DNA of 33,152 nt from an uncultured Candidatus Saccharibacteria bacterium (GCA_938017655.1 CALIJO010000011.1:1-33152); one strand, 5' to 3'; positions 1 to 8,198 are shown, numbered from the stretch's first letter. Translations and numbers: made by a program. Notes: generated from the letters alone by a model not told the origin.

Positions 1-1894
1 AACGCAAAGAGTCTGCTGAATATTGGTCCATTAGGAGATTCGGATCGGTGTAATTCCCTAATGATTTCGACATCTTGCGACCATCATTACCCGCCAAAGT
101 ACCGGTGGTGATTACGTTCTTGTAGGCGATATCCGAAAAGAGTGCGGTATTCACTACATGCACATAATAGAACCACGCACGTACTTGACCCACATATTCC
201 ACGATAAAATCTGCTGGGTAATTCTTTTCAAATTTTTCGCGATTTTCAAATGGATAGTGTAACTGCGCAAATGGCATCGAACCCGATTCGAACCAACAAT
301 CTAATACCTTATCAATACGCTTGAAATGTTCACCGTCGATCTCAAATTCAATTTCATCCACCCATGGACGATGATAATCTTCTAATCTCACGCCTGAAAG
401 TTCGTAAAGCTCATCATAAGAACCTACCACTTTCACACTTCCCTTATCACCCTTCCAAACTGGCATTGCCGTAGCAAAGAAACGGTCACGCGACAAGTTC
501 CAGTCCGGTGCCGCTTCGATATTTTTCTCAAAACGACCATGCTTCAAATATTCTGGGAACCAATTAATTTTTTCATTTTCTTCGATCAGCATGGTTTTCG
601 AATCAGTCACGTCGAAGAACCAGCTTGGAAATGCTCGGTAAATAATACGTTGTTTCGAGCGTGGATTGAATGGATATTCGTGTTTAATATATTTAATACG
701 ATAAACAATCCCCTTTTCGAGAAGCATCTTAGCAATAATTTTATTCGCGGCCCAAAGTTCAATGCCGTTTTCATCAGTTTTACGTACACCGAGATCCATC
801 AACCATTTTTCGGCCGCTTCCACGTAATAACCTTGCTCATCCAAGAGATCGACAAAATCTACTTCATGCGCCAAAGCCAAATCATAGTCTGCCTCACCAT
901 AAGCCGGAGCGATATGCACGATACCCGTGCCATCTTCATCCGAAACATATTCCGCAGTTAATACATGATAAGTATCTTTTTGACGTTCTTCACGCGAGAA
1001 ATTCTCCATCAAAGGCTGATATTCCAAGCCCACTAATTCCGCGCCCGAAAATTCCTTCAAAAGTTCATACTCCCCCTCAAAAACCTCTGCCGCCGTCTTC
1101 ACTAGTGTCACGATTTTGTCTTCGCCCACTTGATAAAGGCCATAAGTCAATTTTTCATTTACCGCCAAAACCAAGTTCGCAGGCAAAGTCCAAGGCGTGG
1201 TCGTCCAAGCGAGCAGATACGCGCCCTGTAATTCCCCCTCACTCACTACCTTAAATTTCACAAACACCGATGGATCGGTCACCTCTTGATAAGCATCATT
1301 GTCCATCGTCACTTCTGCTTTTGAAACTGGCGTCGAGAATTTGGTATCGTACATCAAAACCTTGCGGCCTTCGAAAATCAAGCCCTTTTCATATAAGGTC
1401 TTAAATGCCCACCAAACTGATTCCATATAATTCTTATCCATCGTACGATAAGCGCCACGAAAATCTACCCAACGGCCGATACGCTCAATCGTCGATTCCC
1501 AAGCCTCTGAATTTGCCACCATCGAAGCCTTAGCCTTTTCAATATAAGTAGCTAGCGGCCACTTCGTACCAATTTCACGACGGTCGGTAATTCCTAATTG
1601 TTTCTCGACAAAGTTCTCTGCTGGTAGCCCGTGACAATCCCAGCCCCAACGACGCTCTACCCGTTTTCCGCGCATCGTCCAAAACCTTGGCACTGCATCC
1701 TTCGTCACCGAAGAAAGCAAGGTTCCATGATGTGGCATACCCGTAATGAACGGAGGTCCATCATAAAAAACATATGAGTTATCAATATCGCGTTGCTCAA
1801 TCGATTTTTCAAAAGTTTGATTTTTCTTCCAGAATTCGATCAACGCTTTTTCATATTCTAAAGCTCGTCTTCTTGTATTTGCTTGATATTTCAT
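1..1894 (-). CDS. ileS: Isoleucyl-tRNA synthetase, 3' part missing at window edge
   Basis: Class I aminoacyl-tRNA synthetase that charges tRNA-Ile. About 631 N-terminal residues are inside the window and the gene continues past base 1. The translation shows DGPPFITG followed by PHHGT (residues 54-58, the HIGH-motif position), the WGWDCHGLP block, the WTTTPWTLPANL editing-domain segment, APDWNLSRDRFF, and GRKMSKSLGN (the KMSKS loop) close to the edge. These blocks resemble type 2 (eukaryote-like) IleRS more than the E. coli type. The last residue of HIGH is Thr instead of His. Start is the ATG at 1894 because AGAAAGAGG lies just upstream as a ribosome site. It follows the HD gene by 11 bases and is presumably co-transcribed with it. 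Function is very secure; the type 2 assignment is from motif resemblance only. Confidence 0.97.
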   Translation of the reverse strand, partial: MKYQANTRRRALEYEKALIEFWKKNQTFEKSIEQRDIDNSYVFYDGPPFITGMPHHGTLLSSVTKDAVPRFWTMRGKRVERRWGWDCHGLPAENFVEKQLGITDRREIGTKWPLATYIEKAKASMVANSEAWESTIERIGRWVDFRGAYRTMDKNYMESVWWAFKTLYEKGLIFEGRKVLMYDTKFSTPVSKAEVTMDNDAYQEVTDPSVFVKFKVVSEGELQGAYLLAWTTTPWTLPANLVLAVNEKLTYGLYQVGEDKIVTLVKTAAEVFEGEYELLKEFSGAELVGLEYQPLMENFSREERQKDTYHVLTAEYVSDEDGTGIVHIAPAYGEADYDLALAHEVDFVDLLDEQGYYVEAAEKWLMDLGVRKTDENGIELWAANKIIAKMLLEKGIVYRIKYIKHEYPFNPRSKQRIIYRAFPSWFFDVTDSKTMLIEENEKINWFPEYLKHGRFEKNIEAAPDWNLSRDRFFATAMPVWKGDKGSVKVVGSYDELYELSGVRLEDYHRPWVDEIEFEIDGEHFKRIDKVLDCWFESGSMPFAQLHYPFENREKFEKNYPADFIVEYVGQVRAWFYYVHVVNTALFSDIAYKNVITTGTLAGNDGRKMSKSLGNYTDPNLLMDQYSADSLR

Positions 1895-1905
1895 ATTTCC
1901 TCTTT

Positions 1906-2574
1906 CTAATCCGTTTCCTCTGTATTTTTCAAAATTTTCGTATATATTCCGTTCGGTTCATCCATCGTGGTTTCAATAATTTCTTCGCGGAATAATTCGT
2001 AAATATTTCCCCCAATTTTGTCGTCAAAGTACAATTTTAAATCATATAATCTGCGCAAATGTTCTCCTGCGCGTCGAATATTATGTCGAATCAAGATATC
2101 CGAAAAGCGGTCCGAAATCGTCATAATCCCCGTATGATGACACATATTATCACAAAGTTGAATCAAGCAATCATAATCATCAATTTTCACACGCAACATA
2201 TATTCCTGCGTCATGCGAATCGTGTCCTCTTCCATTCCCTCCCAAAATTCGTCACGGTTCAAAGTCGGAAAACCGTAATAAGTGTGGGTCATCGAAATTC
2301 GCGCTGGAATCTCGAGTCCCTTTTCCATCAAAATTTCATAACCAAAAATCGGGTGCTTCAGTCCTGCGTGTTTCATTTTCACCCGACCAATATCGTGTAG
2401 CAATCCTACCGCATAAGCCATATCCGGATCAAGCTGATCTTTTTTCATGGCACGCGCAATCGTCTCTGCTGCTCTCGCCGTACTCCTAGAGTGCTGCTCC
2501 CAGTAGATTTTATATCCAGGCTGCGTTTTGCCCCAGGCAAAAATTGCCTCTGCTTGTTCCCTGATTTTACTCAT
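1906..2574 (-). CDS. HD-domain phosphohydrolase
   Basis: 222-residue protein of the HD superfamily, metal-dependent phosphohydrolases acting on nucleotides or phosphoesters. Visible ligands are His28, the His60-Asp61 doublet in GLLHDIGR, further histidines around 69-98 (HPIFGYEIL, MTHTYYG) and an Asp in LIQLCDNM, giving the H...HD...D pattern. No fused GGDEF, synthetase or transferase domain is present, so it is a stand-alone HD protein; the substrate cannot be read from sequence. A TATAAT at 2582-2587 lies 7 bases before the ATG, so the gene probably has its own promoter and a leaderless message, with ileS as second gene. The G-run directly before the ATG would only be a ribosome site if transcription started further upstream. 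Confidence 0.85.
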   Translation of the reverse strand: MSKIREQAEAIFAWGKTQPGYKIYWEQHSRSTARAAETIARAMKKDQLDPDMAYAVGLLHDIGRVKMKHAGLKHPIFGYEILMEKGLEIPARISMTHTYYGFPTLNRDEFWEGMEEDTIRMTQEYMLRVKIDDYDCLIQLCDNMCHHTGIMTISDRFSDILIRHNIRRAGEHLRRLYDLKLYFDDKIGGNIYELFREEIIETTMDEPNGIYTKILKNTEETD

Positions 2575-2581
2575 CCCCCTA

Positions 2582-2587
2582 ATTATA
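2582..2587 (-). promoter_or_regulatory. -10 box of HD gene/ileS unit, 7 bases from ATG
   Basis: TATAAT on the minus strand, separated from the start codon at 2574 by 7 bases. The expected transcription start falls on or next to the A of the ATG. No convincing -35 box is visible. Confidence 0.6.
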
Positions 2588-2600
2588 CAACAAAAACCTC

Positions 2601-2709
2601 GACTTCGCTAAAAGCCATACACCTGAGTCAAAGCTATCCCCCAAAATCTAAACTTCGCTAAAAGCCATACACCACCATCAAGGCTATCCGCCAAAATCTA
2701 GACTTCGCG
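2601..2709. repeat. 50-bp tandem repeat at 3' end of thioredoxin-like gene
   Basis: Two near-identical 50-bp units (2601-2650 and 2651-2700) start with (G/A)ACTTCGCTA and end with AAAATCTA. A third unit begins at 2701 (GACTTCGCG) inside the coding end of the gene that stops at 2698. The CTA closing each unit is the TAG stop read on the minus strand, so the repeat carries copies of the stop region. Confidence 0.85.
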
Positions 2710-2964
2710 AATCACGTACTTCACTTCCGAAATTTGTGGTAATGGTCTGCCCGCCCACTTTTTTACCACCATCCCGTCATCTTGCAAAACCAAAACTGTC
2801 GGATATTGCACAATATCTCTCGCTCTCGCGAATAATTCCCCATCAATTGTCTCCGGATCAATCAATTCCACCTCTTTTCGCGCCTCATATTCGAAGTCTC
2901 GCTTCCACATCTCGGCTTCCGAAACAAATTCTGAGTGTTGTTTTACCACTATTACTACACGCAT
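2698..2964 (-). CDS. Small thioredoxin-fold protein without CXXC
   Basis: 88-residue protein. The C-terminal half, with YPTVLVLQDDG and then a KKWAG segment, fits the second half of a thioredoxin fold: a cis-proline after a hydrophobic residue, then a beta hairpin. The N-terminal strand RVVIVVKQHSEF is where the redox CXXC would follow, but there is no cysteine at all in the protein, so a disulfide-exchange activity is excluded and a binding or structural role is more likely. The start overlaps the end of nrdR by 10 bases, implying translational coupling within the ftsA-ftsZ-nrdR unit. Fold assignment is from motif shape only; a computed structure would settle it. Confidence 0.65.
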   Translation of the reverse strand: MRVVIVVKQHSEFVSEAEMWKRDFEYEARKEVELIDPETIDGELFARARDIVQYPTVLVLQDDGMVVKKWAGRPLPQISEVKYVIREV

Positions 2965-3416
2965 TCTTTTTTCTTCTTTCTTTGTTCCCTAATAATACTT
3001 TCGAACTCGTCCAGGGTCTTAAATTGCAAAAACACACTGGCAAATCGCACGTAAGCCACTTCATTTTTCTCGGCCAAAACATCCAAAATCGCCTGACCAA
3101 TCTCATGTGATTCCACTTCATCTCGATCTAGAGCGTACATCTTCGCCGTCACCGAGTTTACCACGTCTTCAATCTCAAATTCCGAATTAAAAAACTTGCC
3201 CACACTGCGTTTTACCGCACCACGCAACTTATCTCGATCAAAAACTTCTCGGTTGCCACTACGTTTTTTTACCGTCAAAGTTGGCAACTCAATTCGTTCA
3301 TAGGTTGTGAAGCGATAACCGTCTTTCGTCACGCGACGACGACGAATCATCTGGCCATCCGTAGTTTCTCGGCTTTCCAGCACTTTACTATCGCCAATGC
3401 CAATATTTATATTCAT
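2955..3416 (-). CDS. nrdR: NrdR-type ribonucleotide reductase repressor lacking its zinc ribbon
   Basis: 153 residues. NrdR represses ribonucleotide reductase genes; it normally has an N-terminal four-cysteine zinc ribbon that binds NrdR boxes and an ATP-cone that senses ATP/dATP. Here DSKVLESRET...IRRRR and RFTTYERIE are clear NrdR signatures, and the ATP-cone follows from about residue 47 (VKKRSGNREVFDRDKL to about residue 137). The usual CPxC at the start is replaced by NINIG, and the usual CxxC before RFTTYE is replaced by TKDGY, so all four zinc ligands are missing. No Shine-Dalgarno site precedes the ATG, but no upstream in-frame start would restore cysteines. It lies between ftsZ and the thioredoxin-like gene. 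Family is sure; DNA binding in the canonical way is doubtful. Confidence 0.88.
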   Translation of the reverse strand: MNINIGIGDSKVLESRETTDGQMIRRRRVTKDGYRFTTYERIELPTLTVKKRSGNREVFDRDKLRGAVKRSVGKFFNSEFEIEDVVNSVTAKMYALDRDEVESHEIGQAILDVLAEKNEVAYVRFASVFLQFKTLDEFESIIREQRKKKKECV

Positions 3417-3431
3417 TATAATTTCTATCTA

Positions 3432-3456
3432 AAATGACTGGGCTAGCCAGTCATTT
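3432..3456 (-). terminator. Intergenic hairpin between ftsZ and nrdR
   Basis: Perfect 10-bp stem (AAATGACTGG with CCAGTCATTT) and 5-nt loop, followed on the minus strand by TTTT then A/G-rich sequence. The T-run is short, so this may be a partial terminator or an mRNA-stabilising stem between ftsZ and nrdR. Confidence 0.55.
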
Positions 3457-3468
3457 CGAATTGTTAAG

Positions 3469-4683
3469 TTATTTTTTATTGCGGAATCTTGCACGAAGTG
3501 AAGGTGGTACATCCAAATCTTCTTCTTCGTCTTTTTTACCGATGCGTTCCCAAATATTTTCTTTTGGGGTAGCCGTGAAATCATTTTGGAATTCATTGGT
3601 TGAAGCAGTAGAATGATCGAAACTGCTAATTGGCGCCGCTACTGGCTCACTGGCCTGTGACTTCATCGCTTCCACGCGTTCCATCACTTCCGCATTACGA
3701 CGAGCTTCTTCTTCCTCAGCGCGCTTTTGACGGTAATAATCTGAGTCAAAGCCCGTAGCTACCACGGTAATTACGATTTCATCCTGCAATTCTGGGCGAA
3801 TTGAAGCACCGAAGATAATGTTGGCATCTGGAGAAACTGCACCAGTAATTTCCTCTGCTGCTTCTTGAATTTCTGACATTGACATATCATAACCACCAGC
3901 CACTGAGAAGAGTACGCCACGAGCACCATCGATCTTCACTTCGATCAGTGGTGATTCAATAGCTTGTTGCGCTGCCAATTTTGCACGATTCTCACCGGAA
4001 GCGCGACCAATACCCATCAAAGCCGAACCCGCATTCTTCATAATTGCCTTCACGTCAGCAAAGTCGAGGTTAATCAGTGCATGTTCAGTAATTAATTCTG
4101 AAATACCTTGTACACCCTGGCGCAAAACATCATCTGCAATCTTAAAAGTTTCAAGCAGTGGCGTGCGTGGGTCGATTGTTTGTAGTAAACGGTCGTTAGG
4201 AATCGTAATCAAAGCATCGACTTCCTTCGCCAATTTTTCAATTGCTAAATCCGCATTCTTCTTACGTTGTGCACCTTCGAAAGTAAATGGCTTCGTCACC
4301 ACACCCACAGTCAAAATATCCTGCTTCTTAGCTTCCTGAGCCACTACTGGACCAGCACCAGAACCGGTACCACCACCAGCACCTAGCGTAATGAAGACCA
4401 TATCGGCATCCTTAATAGCTTCACAAATATTATCACGGCTTTCTTCCGCAGCGGTTTGACCTTTTTCTGGATCACCGCCGGCACCAAGACCTTGACCGAT
4501 GTGAACTTTCACGTCTGCATTAGAGTGATGTAGAGCCTGGGCATCGGTATTGACCGCAATAAACTCAACACCGGAAAGTCCAACTTCCTTCATGCGATTT
4601 ACCGCAGAACCGCCAGCTCCACCGACACCGACTACTTTAATCGTCGCTTTGCTTTCCACCTCTGTTGGTTTTATTTCTGGCAT
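3469..4683 (-). CDS. ftsZ: Cell division GTPase FtsZ
   Basis: 404 residues, close to the usual FtsZ length. Tubulin-like GTPase that polymerises into the Z-ring at midcell. The GTP-binding signature GGGTGSG is at residues 103-109, preceded by VGVGGAGGSAVNRM, and the T7 synergy loop region NLDFADVK is present near 205-212. After about residue 320 comes an acidic variable linker, ending in the conserved C-terminal peptide LDVPPSLRARF, which in other bacteria docks FtsA. GAGGAA lies before the ATG. It follows ftsA by 68 bases on the same strand, which is the classical pair, but the rest of the division/cell-wall cluster is absent here. Confidence 0.98.
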   Translation of the reverse strand: MPEIKPTEVESKATIKVVGVGGAGGSAVNRMKEVGLSGVEFIAVNTDAQALHHSNADVKVHIGQGLGAGGDPEKGQTAAEESRDNICEAIKDADMVFITLGAGGGTGSGAGPVVAQEAKKQDILTVGVVTKPFTFEGAQRKKNADLAIEKLAKEVDALITIPNDRLLQTIDPRTPLLETFKIADDVLRQGVQGISELITEHALINLDFADVKAIMKNAGSALMGIGRASGENRAKLAAQQAIESPLIEVKIDGARGVLFSVAGGYDMSMSEIQEAAEEITGAVSPDANIIFGASIRPELQDEIVITVVATGFDSDYYRQKRAEEEEARRNAEVMERVEAMKSQASEPVAAPISSFDHSTASTNEFQNDFTATPKENIWERIGKKDEEEDLDVPPSLRARFRNKK

Positions 4684-4751
4684 CTTTATTCCTCACTTTT
4701 AACTATAGATTACTTCTATATTAACACATTTCTAGCCAGAATAAGAGATTT

Positions 4752-5960
4752 TTATCTTCCACCGCCAAATAATTTACCGAAGAAGCTCATTGGTTTTTCT
4801 TCCACACGCGTTTCTTGCTCGCGCATATCATCATTCATCATCAAAGCCAAACCAATCGCCACCGCAAAACGAGGCTTCTTAGTCTCATTATCAATATGAG
4901 TCACATCCATTAGCGGCAAGCCAATCCTAGTAGCCACTTCCATATGTTCCCTGGCAAAACGTTCAATACCGCGCATTTCCGCGCCCCCACCGGTCAAGAC
5001 TACGCCTTCTGGCAATTTCTTTTCATAACCCGCAATCGCAATTTCTTTCTTCACATGTTCAAAAATATCAATCAAACGGTCTTCTACGATACGATTTACC
5101 ATGGTCTTCGTAAAGCTAATTGATTCATCGCCAAAGCGCATCGTCATCGGCTTATCATTATCAATTAGTTCCGCCGTCACGTATTTCATTTTAATTTCTT
5201 CTGCAATCTCTGTACTGACCGCTAAACTAATCGCGATATCATTCGTAATATGGTTCGCACCGATATTAATTACTCCGAAATATTGCAAGAAACCTTCCAT
5301 AAAAATCGCCACCGACGTAGTCGCAGCGCCCATCTCAACTACTGCTACGCCATTTTCCTTCTGACTCTCAAGCAATACGGCACGTCCGGCCGCTACCGCC
5401 GTTGGCACCAATTTCAAAGCGTTAATATTTAAGGCTCCGGCCACCTCTTTCAAATTCATGCAGACTGGCAAAAGTGCCGAAACTACATTCGCCTGCATTT
5501 CCAATTTAACCCCGCGCATACCGATTGGGTTTCTAATTCCACCCTGACCAGCAATCGCATATTCTACCGGAATTACGTCAAGTAGTGCGCGATTATCTGG
5601 CACAATACCTGATACCGCAAATTCTTTTAAGCGCGCCACATCTGCTTCGGTAATTTCCGAACCGGTAATCGAGATACCACCCTGCGTTGGCGCTGTACCA
5701 ACATTTGAACCATTAATTGAAAGATAAGCGTCTGTCAAATTCATCCCGATCATACGATCGATTTCGATAGAAGCCGTCTCGAGCGCGTGCACCGCATTGC
5801 GCAAATTCGTCACCACACCCTTACTCATCCCCCCATTTTGTGGCGACTCAATCTTACCCACTACGGTAATCTGACCATTCATCTCACTGAGGACTACTTC
5901 GCGAATATTTTGTGTCCCCATATCGATGCCAAAACTAAACTTTGGTGTTTGCTCGTTCAT
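4752..5960 (-). CDS. ftsA: Cell division protein FtsA (actin-like Z-ring anchor)
   Basis: 402 residues. Actin/Hsp70-fold ATPase that tethers FtsZ to the membrane. Seen: phosphate-1-type start FSFGIDMGTQNIR, the ALPVCMNLKEV-type 1C region, a phosphate-2-like segment near VAVVEMGAATTSVAIF, and the adenosine motif VVLTGGGAEMRGI. The C-terminus MSFFGKLFGGGR is an amphipathic membrane-targeting helix. A TATAAT at 5969-5974, preceded by TG one base upstream (extended -10), ends 8 bases before the ATG, so the message for the ftsA-ftsZ-nrdR unit is probably leaderless. Confidence 0.96.
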   Translation of the reverse strand: MNEQTPKFSFGIDMGTQNIREVVLSEMNGQITVVGKIESPQNGGMSKGVVTNLRNAVHALETASIEIDRMIGMNLTDAYLSINGSNVGTAPTQGGISITGSEITEADVARLKEFAVSGIVPDNRALLDVIPVEYAIAGQGGIRNPIGMRGVKLEMQANVVSALLPVCMNLKEVAGALNINALKLVPTAVAAGRAVLLESQKENGVAVVEMGAATTSVAIFMEGFLQYFGVINIGANHITNDIAISLAVSTEIAEEIKMKYVTAELIDNDKPMTMRFGDESISFTKTMVNRIVEDRLIDIFEHVKKEIAIAGYEKKLPEGVVLTGGGAEMRGIERFAREHMEVATRIGLPLMDVTHIDNETKKPRFAVAIGLALMMNDDMREQETRVEEKPMSFFGKLFGGGR

Positions 5961-5968
5961 ATATTTTC

Positions 5969-5974
5969 ATTATA
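5969..5974 (-). promoter_or_regulatory. Extended -10 of ftsA, 8 bases from ATG
   Basis: TGTTATAAT on the minus strand; the hexamer ends 8 bases before the ftsA ATG at 5960. Predicted transcription start coincides with the start codon. Confidence 0.65.
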
Positions 5975-6017
5975 ACATAAACATTTTCCAGTCTATAACA
6001 AAAAATCTGACGACCTG

Positions 6018-6126
6018 CGCCAGATTTTTCTAAATCTACTGACATTTTCACCAGATTTCCTGAACCTACTAACGACTCGCGCGCCAGGTTCTCCTGAATC
6101 TACTGACGACCCACGCCAGATTTTCA
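6018..6126. repeat. Degenerate 31-33 bp tandem repeat downstream of map
   Basis: Units begin with CCAG(A/G)TT at 6020, 6051, 6084 and 6116, each followed in the full units by CCTGAA(C/T)CTACT(A/G)AC or a close variant. About 3.5 copies fill the space between the ftsA promoter and the stop codon of map. Confidence 0.75.
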
Positions 6127-6129
6127 ATG

Positions 6130-6888
6130 CTATTCTTTTGGACAGTTTGGCAAAGTCAAAACTTCGTAGCCATCTTCGGTCACTAGAATCGTATGTTCAC
6201 AGTGACAACCGATCGAACCATCCGAAAGCACCACATTCCAACCACTCTCCGGATCCACATGATTATACGGCTTACCCAGAGACGACATTGGTTCAATACA
6301 GAGTGTATCTCCTGGCTTCAAAACATATCCACGACCGCGTTTGCCGTAATTTGGTACTTCTGGCTCCATATGCATCGATTTACCGATAAAGTGACCGACA
6401 TAATTTTCAATCACCCCAAGATGTCCCGCGCGTAACACTTTTTCTACCGCATAGCCAATATCGCCTAGATGTACCCCCGGCGCCACCGTCTCAATTCCCG
6501 CCCAAAGCGCCTTTTCCGTAGTTTTTATCATCTGCTTCACGGCTGGATTTGCCTTTCCTACCACTGTAGTAAATGCTGCATCCGTATGATATCCCTTATA
6601 GCCAATCACCAGATCAAAAGAGACCTTATCACCATCTTCCAGCGCATAATCGGTATTTGGCGCACCATGCACTAACTCATCATTCACCGAAATACAAATC
6701 GATCCTGGAAATTTTTCTTTTAGTTCATCATAAGAAACTGTCGCTCCTCGTGACACAATCTGTTGCCTCACCCAGGCGTCCAGTTCGCGCTTGGTCATTC
6801 CCACTGCGACATACTCGCGTAAATCTCGCAAAATTTCCCCCAAAATCTTGCCGCCCTCACGCATTGCTTCAATTTTTGCTTTATCCAT
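6130..6888 (-). CDS. map: Methionine aminopeptidase, type I
   Basis: 252 residues, the usual type I length without a zinc-finger extension. Removes the initiator methionine from new proteins using a dimetal site. All five metal ligands are visible: Asp92 (VSFDLV), Asp103 (YHTDAAF), His166 (YVGHFIGKSMH), Glu199 (CIEPM) and Glu231 (CEHTILVTEDGYEVLT), as is the substrate histidine in NDELVHGAP. With def and fmt at 13-14.5 kb the window holds the full N-terminal formylmethionine processing set. The promoter TTAACA-17-TATAAT (6896-6924) places the start of the RNA at the ATG, so the mRNA should be leaderless. Confidence 0.97.
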   Translation of the reverse strand: MDKAKIEAMREGGKILGEILRDLREYVAVGMTKRELDAWVRQQIVSRGATVSYDELKEKFPGSICISVNDELVHGAPNTDYALEDGDKVSFDLVIGYKGYHTDAAFTTVVGKANPAVKQMIKTTEKALWAGIETVAPGVHLGDIGYAVEKVLRAGHLGVIENYVGHFIGKSMHMEPEVPNYGKRGRGYVLKPGDTLCIEPMSSLGKPYNHVDPESGWNVVLSDGSIGCHCEHTILVTEDGYEVLTLPNCPKE

Positions 6889-6895
6889 AACTGAT

Positions 6896-6924
6896 ATTAT
6901 ACTACTCTTTTATACCCCTGTTAA
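6896..6924 (-). promoter_or_regulatory. Promoter of map, TTAACA-17-TATAAT
   Basis: -35 TTAACA at 6919-6924, 17-base spacer, -10 TATAAT at 6896-6901 on the minus strand, 7 bases before the ATG. The best formed of the leaderless promoters in the window. Confidence 0.75.
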
Positions 6925-6932
6925 TATTTCTG

Positions 6933-7082
6933 TCAACTAGCGCCAAACTTCTAATTTACTTTTAACCTACACCAATAGTTCTGACATTTTTCCGTCTCAA
7001 CTAGCGCCAAAATCCTTTGATTTACCGTTTTTCGTCACCAGCAACAAAATCCTTTGGTTTACCGTTTCCTCGTCACCATTTC
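6933..7082. repeat. Tandem duplications in and after the 3' end of the first kinase gene
   Basis: TCAACTAGCGCCAAA occurs at 6933 (intergenic) and at 6997 (last codons and TGA stop of the gene), followed by similar TTGATTTAC/CTAATTTAC segments. Inside the coding end, a 37-bp unit at 7009-7045 is repeated at 7046-7082. Since 37 is not a multiple of three, the two copies are read in different frames. Confidence 0.8.
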
Positions 7083-7551
7083 CGTCCACTTCGTAAACTT
7101 TCAGGCCTTTCTCTTTCATTTTTGCCAAAAACGGCACACTTTTTTCTCGGTAATAATTAATTTTACGCTGCCAAACCGCCAGATTGTCGTCTTCTCGCCC
7201 TCTTAAGCTCAATCTACGGTAAAGCTCTGCCTCATCCACCCGAATATCCACCACGAATTCTACCTCTTGAAAAATTCCGGTTTTCTCCAACATTTCTACT
7301 TGTTCGACACTTCCCGGCTGACCGTCAAATACCACATCTTCACCCAATTCTATTTCCCGATACATATTTTCCGTCAAAAGCGCCACCAAAAGCTCTTCTG
7401 GAATCATCGCACCCATCTGCGTATATTCTTCAAAACGCTTCGAATCGCGGATCAATTGCCCCGCTGAAAGCCAAGTTCGCCCCAGTTCCGCCGCCAACAT
7501 TCTTCCCTGCGTCGATTTCCCCGCCCCCGCCGGACCGTAAATCATAATCAT
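6997..7551 (-). CDS. Adenylate-kinase-like nucleotide kinase (divergent paralogue)
   Basis: 184 residues. P-loop GPAGAGKST is at about residues 6-14, and the lid arginines appear in RLSLRGREDDN. The NMP-binding signature that is DGFPRT in adenylate kinase is VFDGQPGS here, with the conserved arginine lost, so phosphate transfer to AMP may be altered or another nucleotide used. The last residues (LLLVTKNGKSKDFGAS) are encoded by tandem repeats and look like a recent extension. Two starts are possible: ATG 7551, or ATG 7545, which lies 7 bases after TATAAA and fits the leaderless pattern. It follows the second kinase gene by about 80 bases on the same strand. Confidence 0.8.
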   Translation of the reverse strand: MIMIYGPAGAGKSTQGRMLAAELGRTWLSAGQLIRDSKRFEEYTQMGAMIPEELLVALLTENMYREIELGEDVVFDGQPGSVEQVEMLEKTGIFQEVEFVVDIRVDEAELYRRLSLRGREDDNLAVWQRKINYYREKSVPFLAKMKEKGLKVYEVDGNGDEETVNQRILLLVTKNGKSKDFGAS

Positions 7552-7632
7552 TTTTATACGCGCCTTTCTCTGTTACTCCTCTTTACTAAAATCACAGATT
7601 CATCTCTATGCTTTTACTTTCCAATATTAAAA

Positions 7633-8169
7633 TTACGATTCCGACCTTATTACTTCATTTTTCATCATCGAAAGTGCCCTCTCATAAACCTCTTCCGGCG
7701 TCCCTACTCCGTCAAGCACCAAAAATCCTACACCACTGCCAAGTAGCGGAGCAATAATCTTATCTCTGTTATCTTGGTAAATTTTCCAGCGTTCCTCAAA
7801 AATTTCTGGCGAATCTTGCTCCCGACCCCTTAAAGCGATACGTTTTTCCACTTCAGATTTCGGTACATCCACCTCTATGATATAGTCGATTTTTATCCCC
7901 TGAGATAACACAATACCTACTTGGTTTGCCGTCCTCGGATATCCGTCAATAATTGCATTTTCTGCAGTTTCTAATCTCGAAAAAATCAAATTTGACACCA
8001 TCTGGTCATCAAATAGCTGCGCTGTTGCTAATTTTTCTTGCACCCACGGCTCTTTACTTTCTCTCAGAATTGCTCCACCGGAAATCCATTCCCAGCCTAG
8101 CTCTTCCGCTAATCTTTTACCCAAAGTACTTTTGCCGCTTCCCGGCCCGCCTAAAAATATTACATTCAT
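7633..8169 (-). CDS. adk: Adenylate kinase
   Basis: 178 residues, a short-lid adenylate kinase. Converts AMP + ATP to two ADP. The P-loop GGPGSGKST is close to the N-terminus, the canonical AMP-site motif DGYPRT is present, and arginines in RIALRGREQDSPE form the lid; there are no zinc-binding cysteines. I take the ATG at 8169 (MNVIFLGGPG) instead of longer options because upstream codons run into the S21 terminator, and because TATACT (8177-8182, extended by TG) ends 7 bases before this ATG. This copy keeps the canonical motifs that its downstream neighbour has lost. Confidence 0.9.
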   Translation of the reverse strand: MNVIFLGGPGSGKSTLGKRLAEELGWEWISGGAILRESKEPWVQEKLATAQLFDDQMVSNLIFSRLETAENAIIDGYPRTANQVGIVLSQGIKIDYIIEVDVPKSEVEKRIALRGREQDSPEIFEERWKIYQDNRDKIIAPLLGSGVGFLVLDGVGTPEEVYERALSMMKNEVIRSES

Positions 8170-8176
8170 TATTTTA

Positions 8177-8182
8177 AGTATA
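8177..8182 (-). promoter_or_regulatory. Extended -10 of adk, 7 bases from ATG
   Basis: TGTTATACT on the minus strand; hexamer 8177-8182, start codon 8169. Leaderless transcript predicted. Confidence 0.6.
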
Positions 8183-8198
8183 ACACCAACTAGCATCA

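Noticed and set aside
539..961. 140-codon plus-strand frame opposite ileS
   Set aside because: Fully antisense to a clearly conserved coding region; no ribosome site or promoter.
2601..2700. Possible CRISPR array in the 50-bp repeats
   Set aside because: Only two full units, no distinct spacers and no cas genes; it is a plain tandem duplication.
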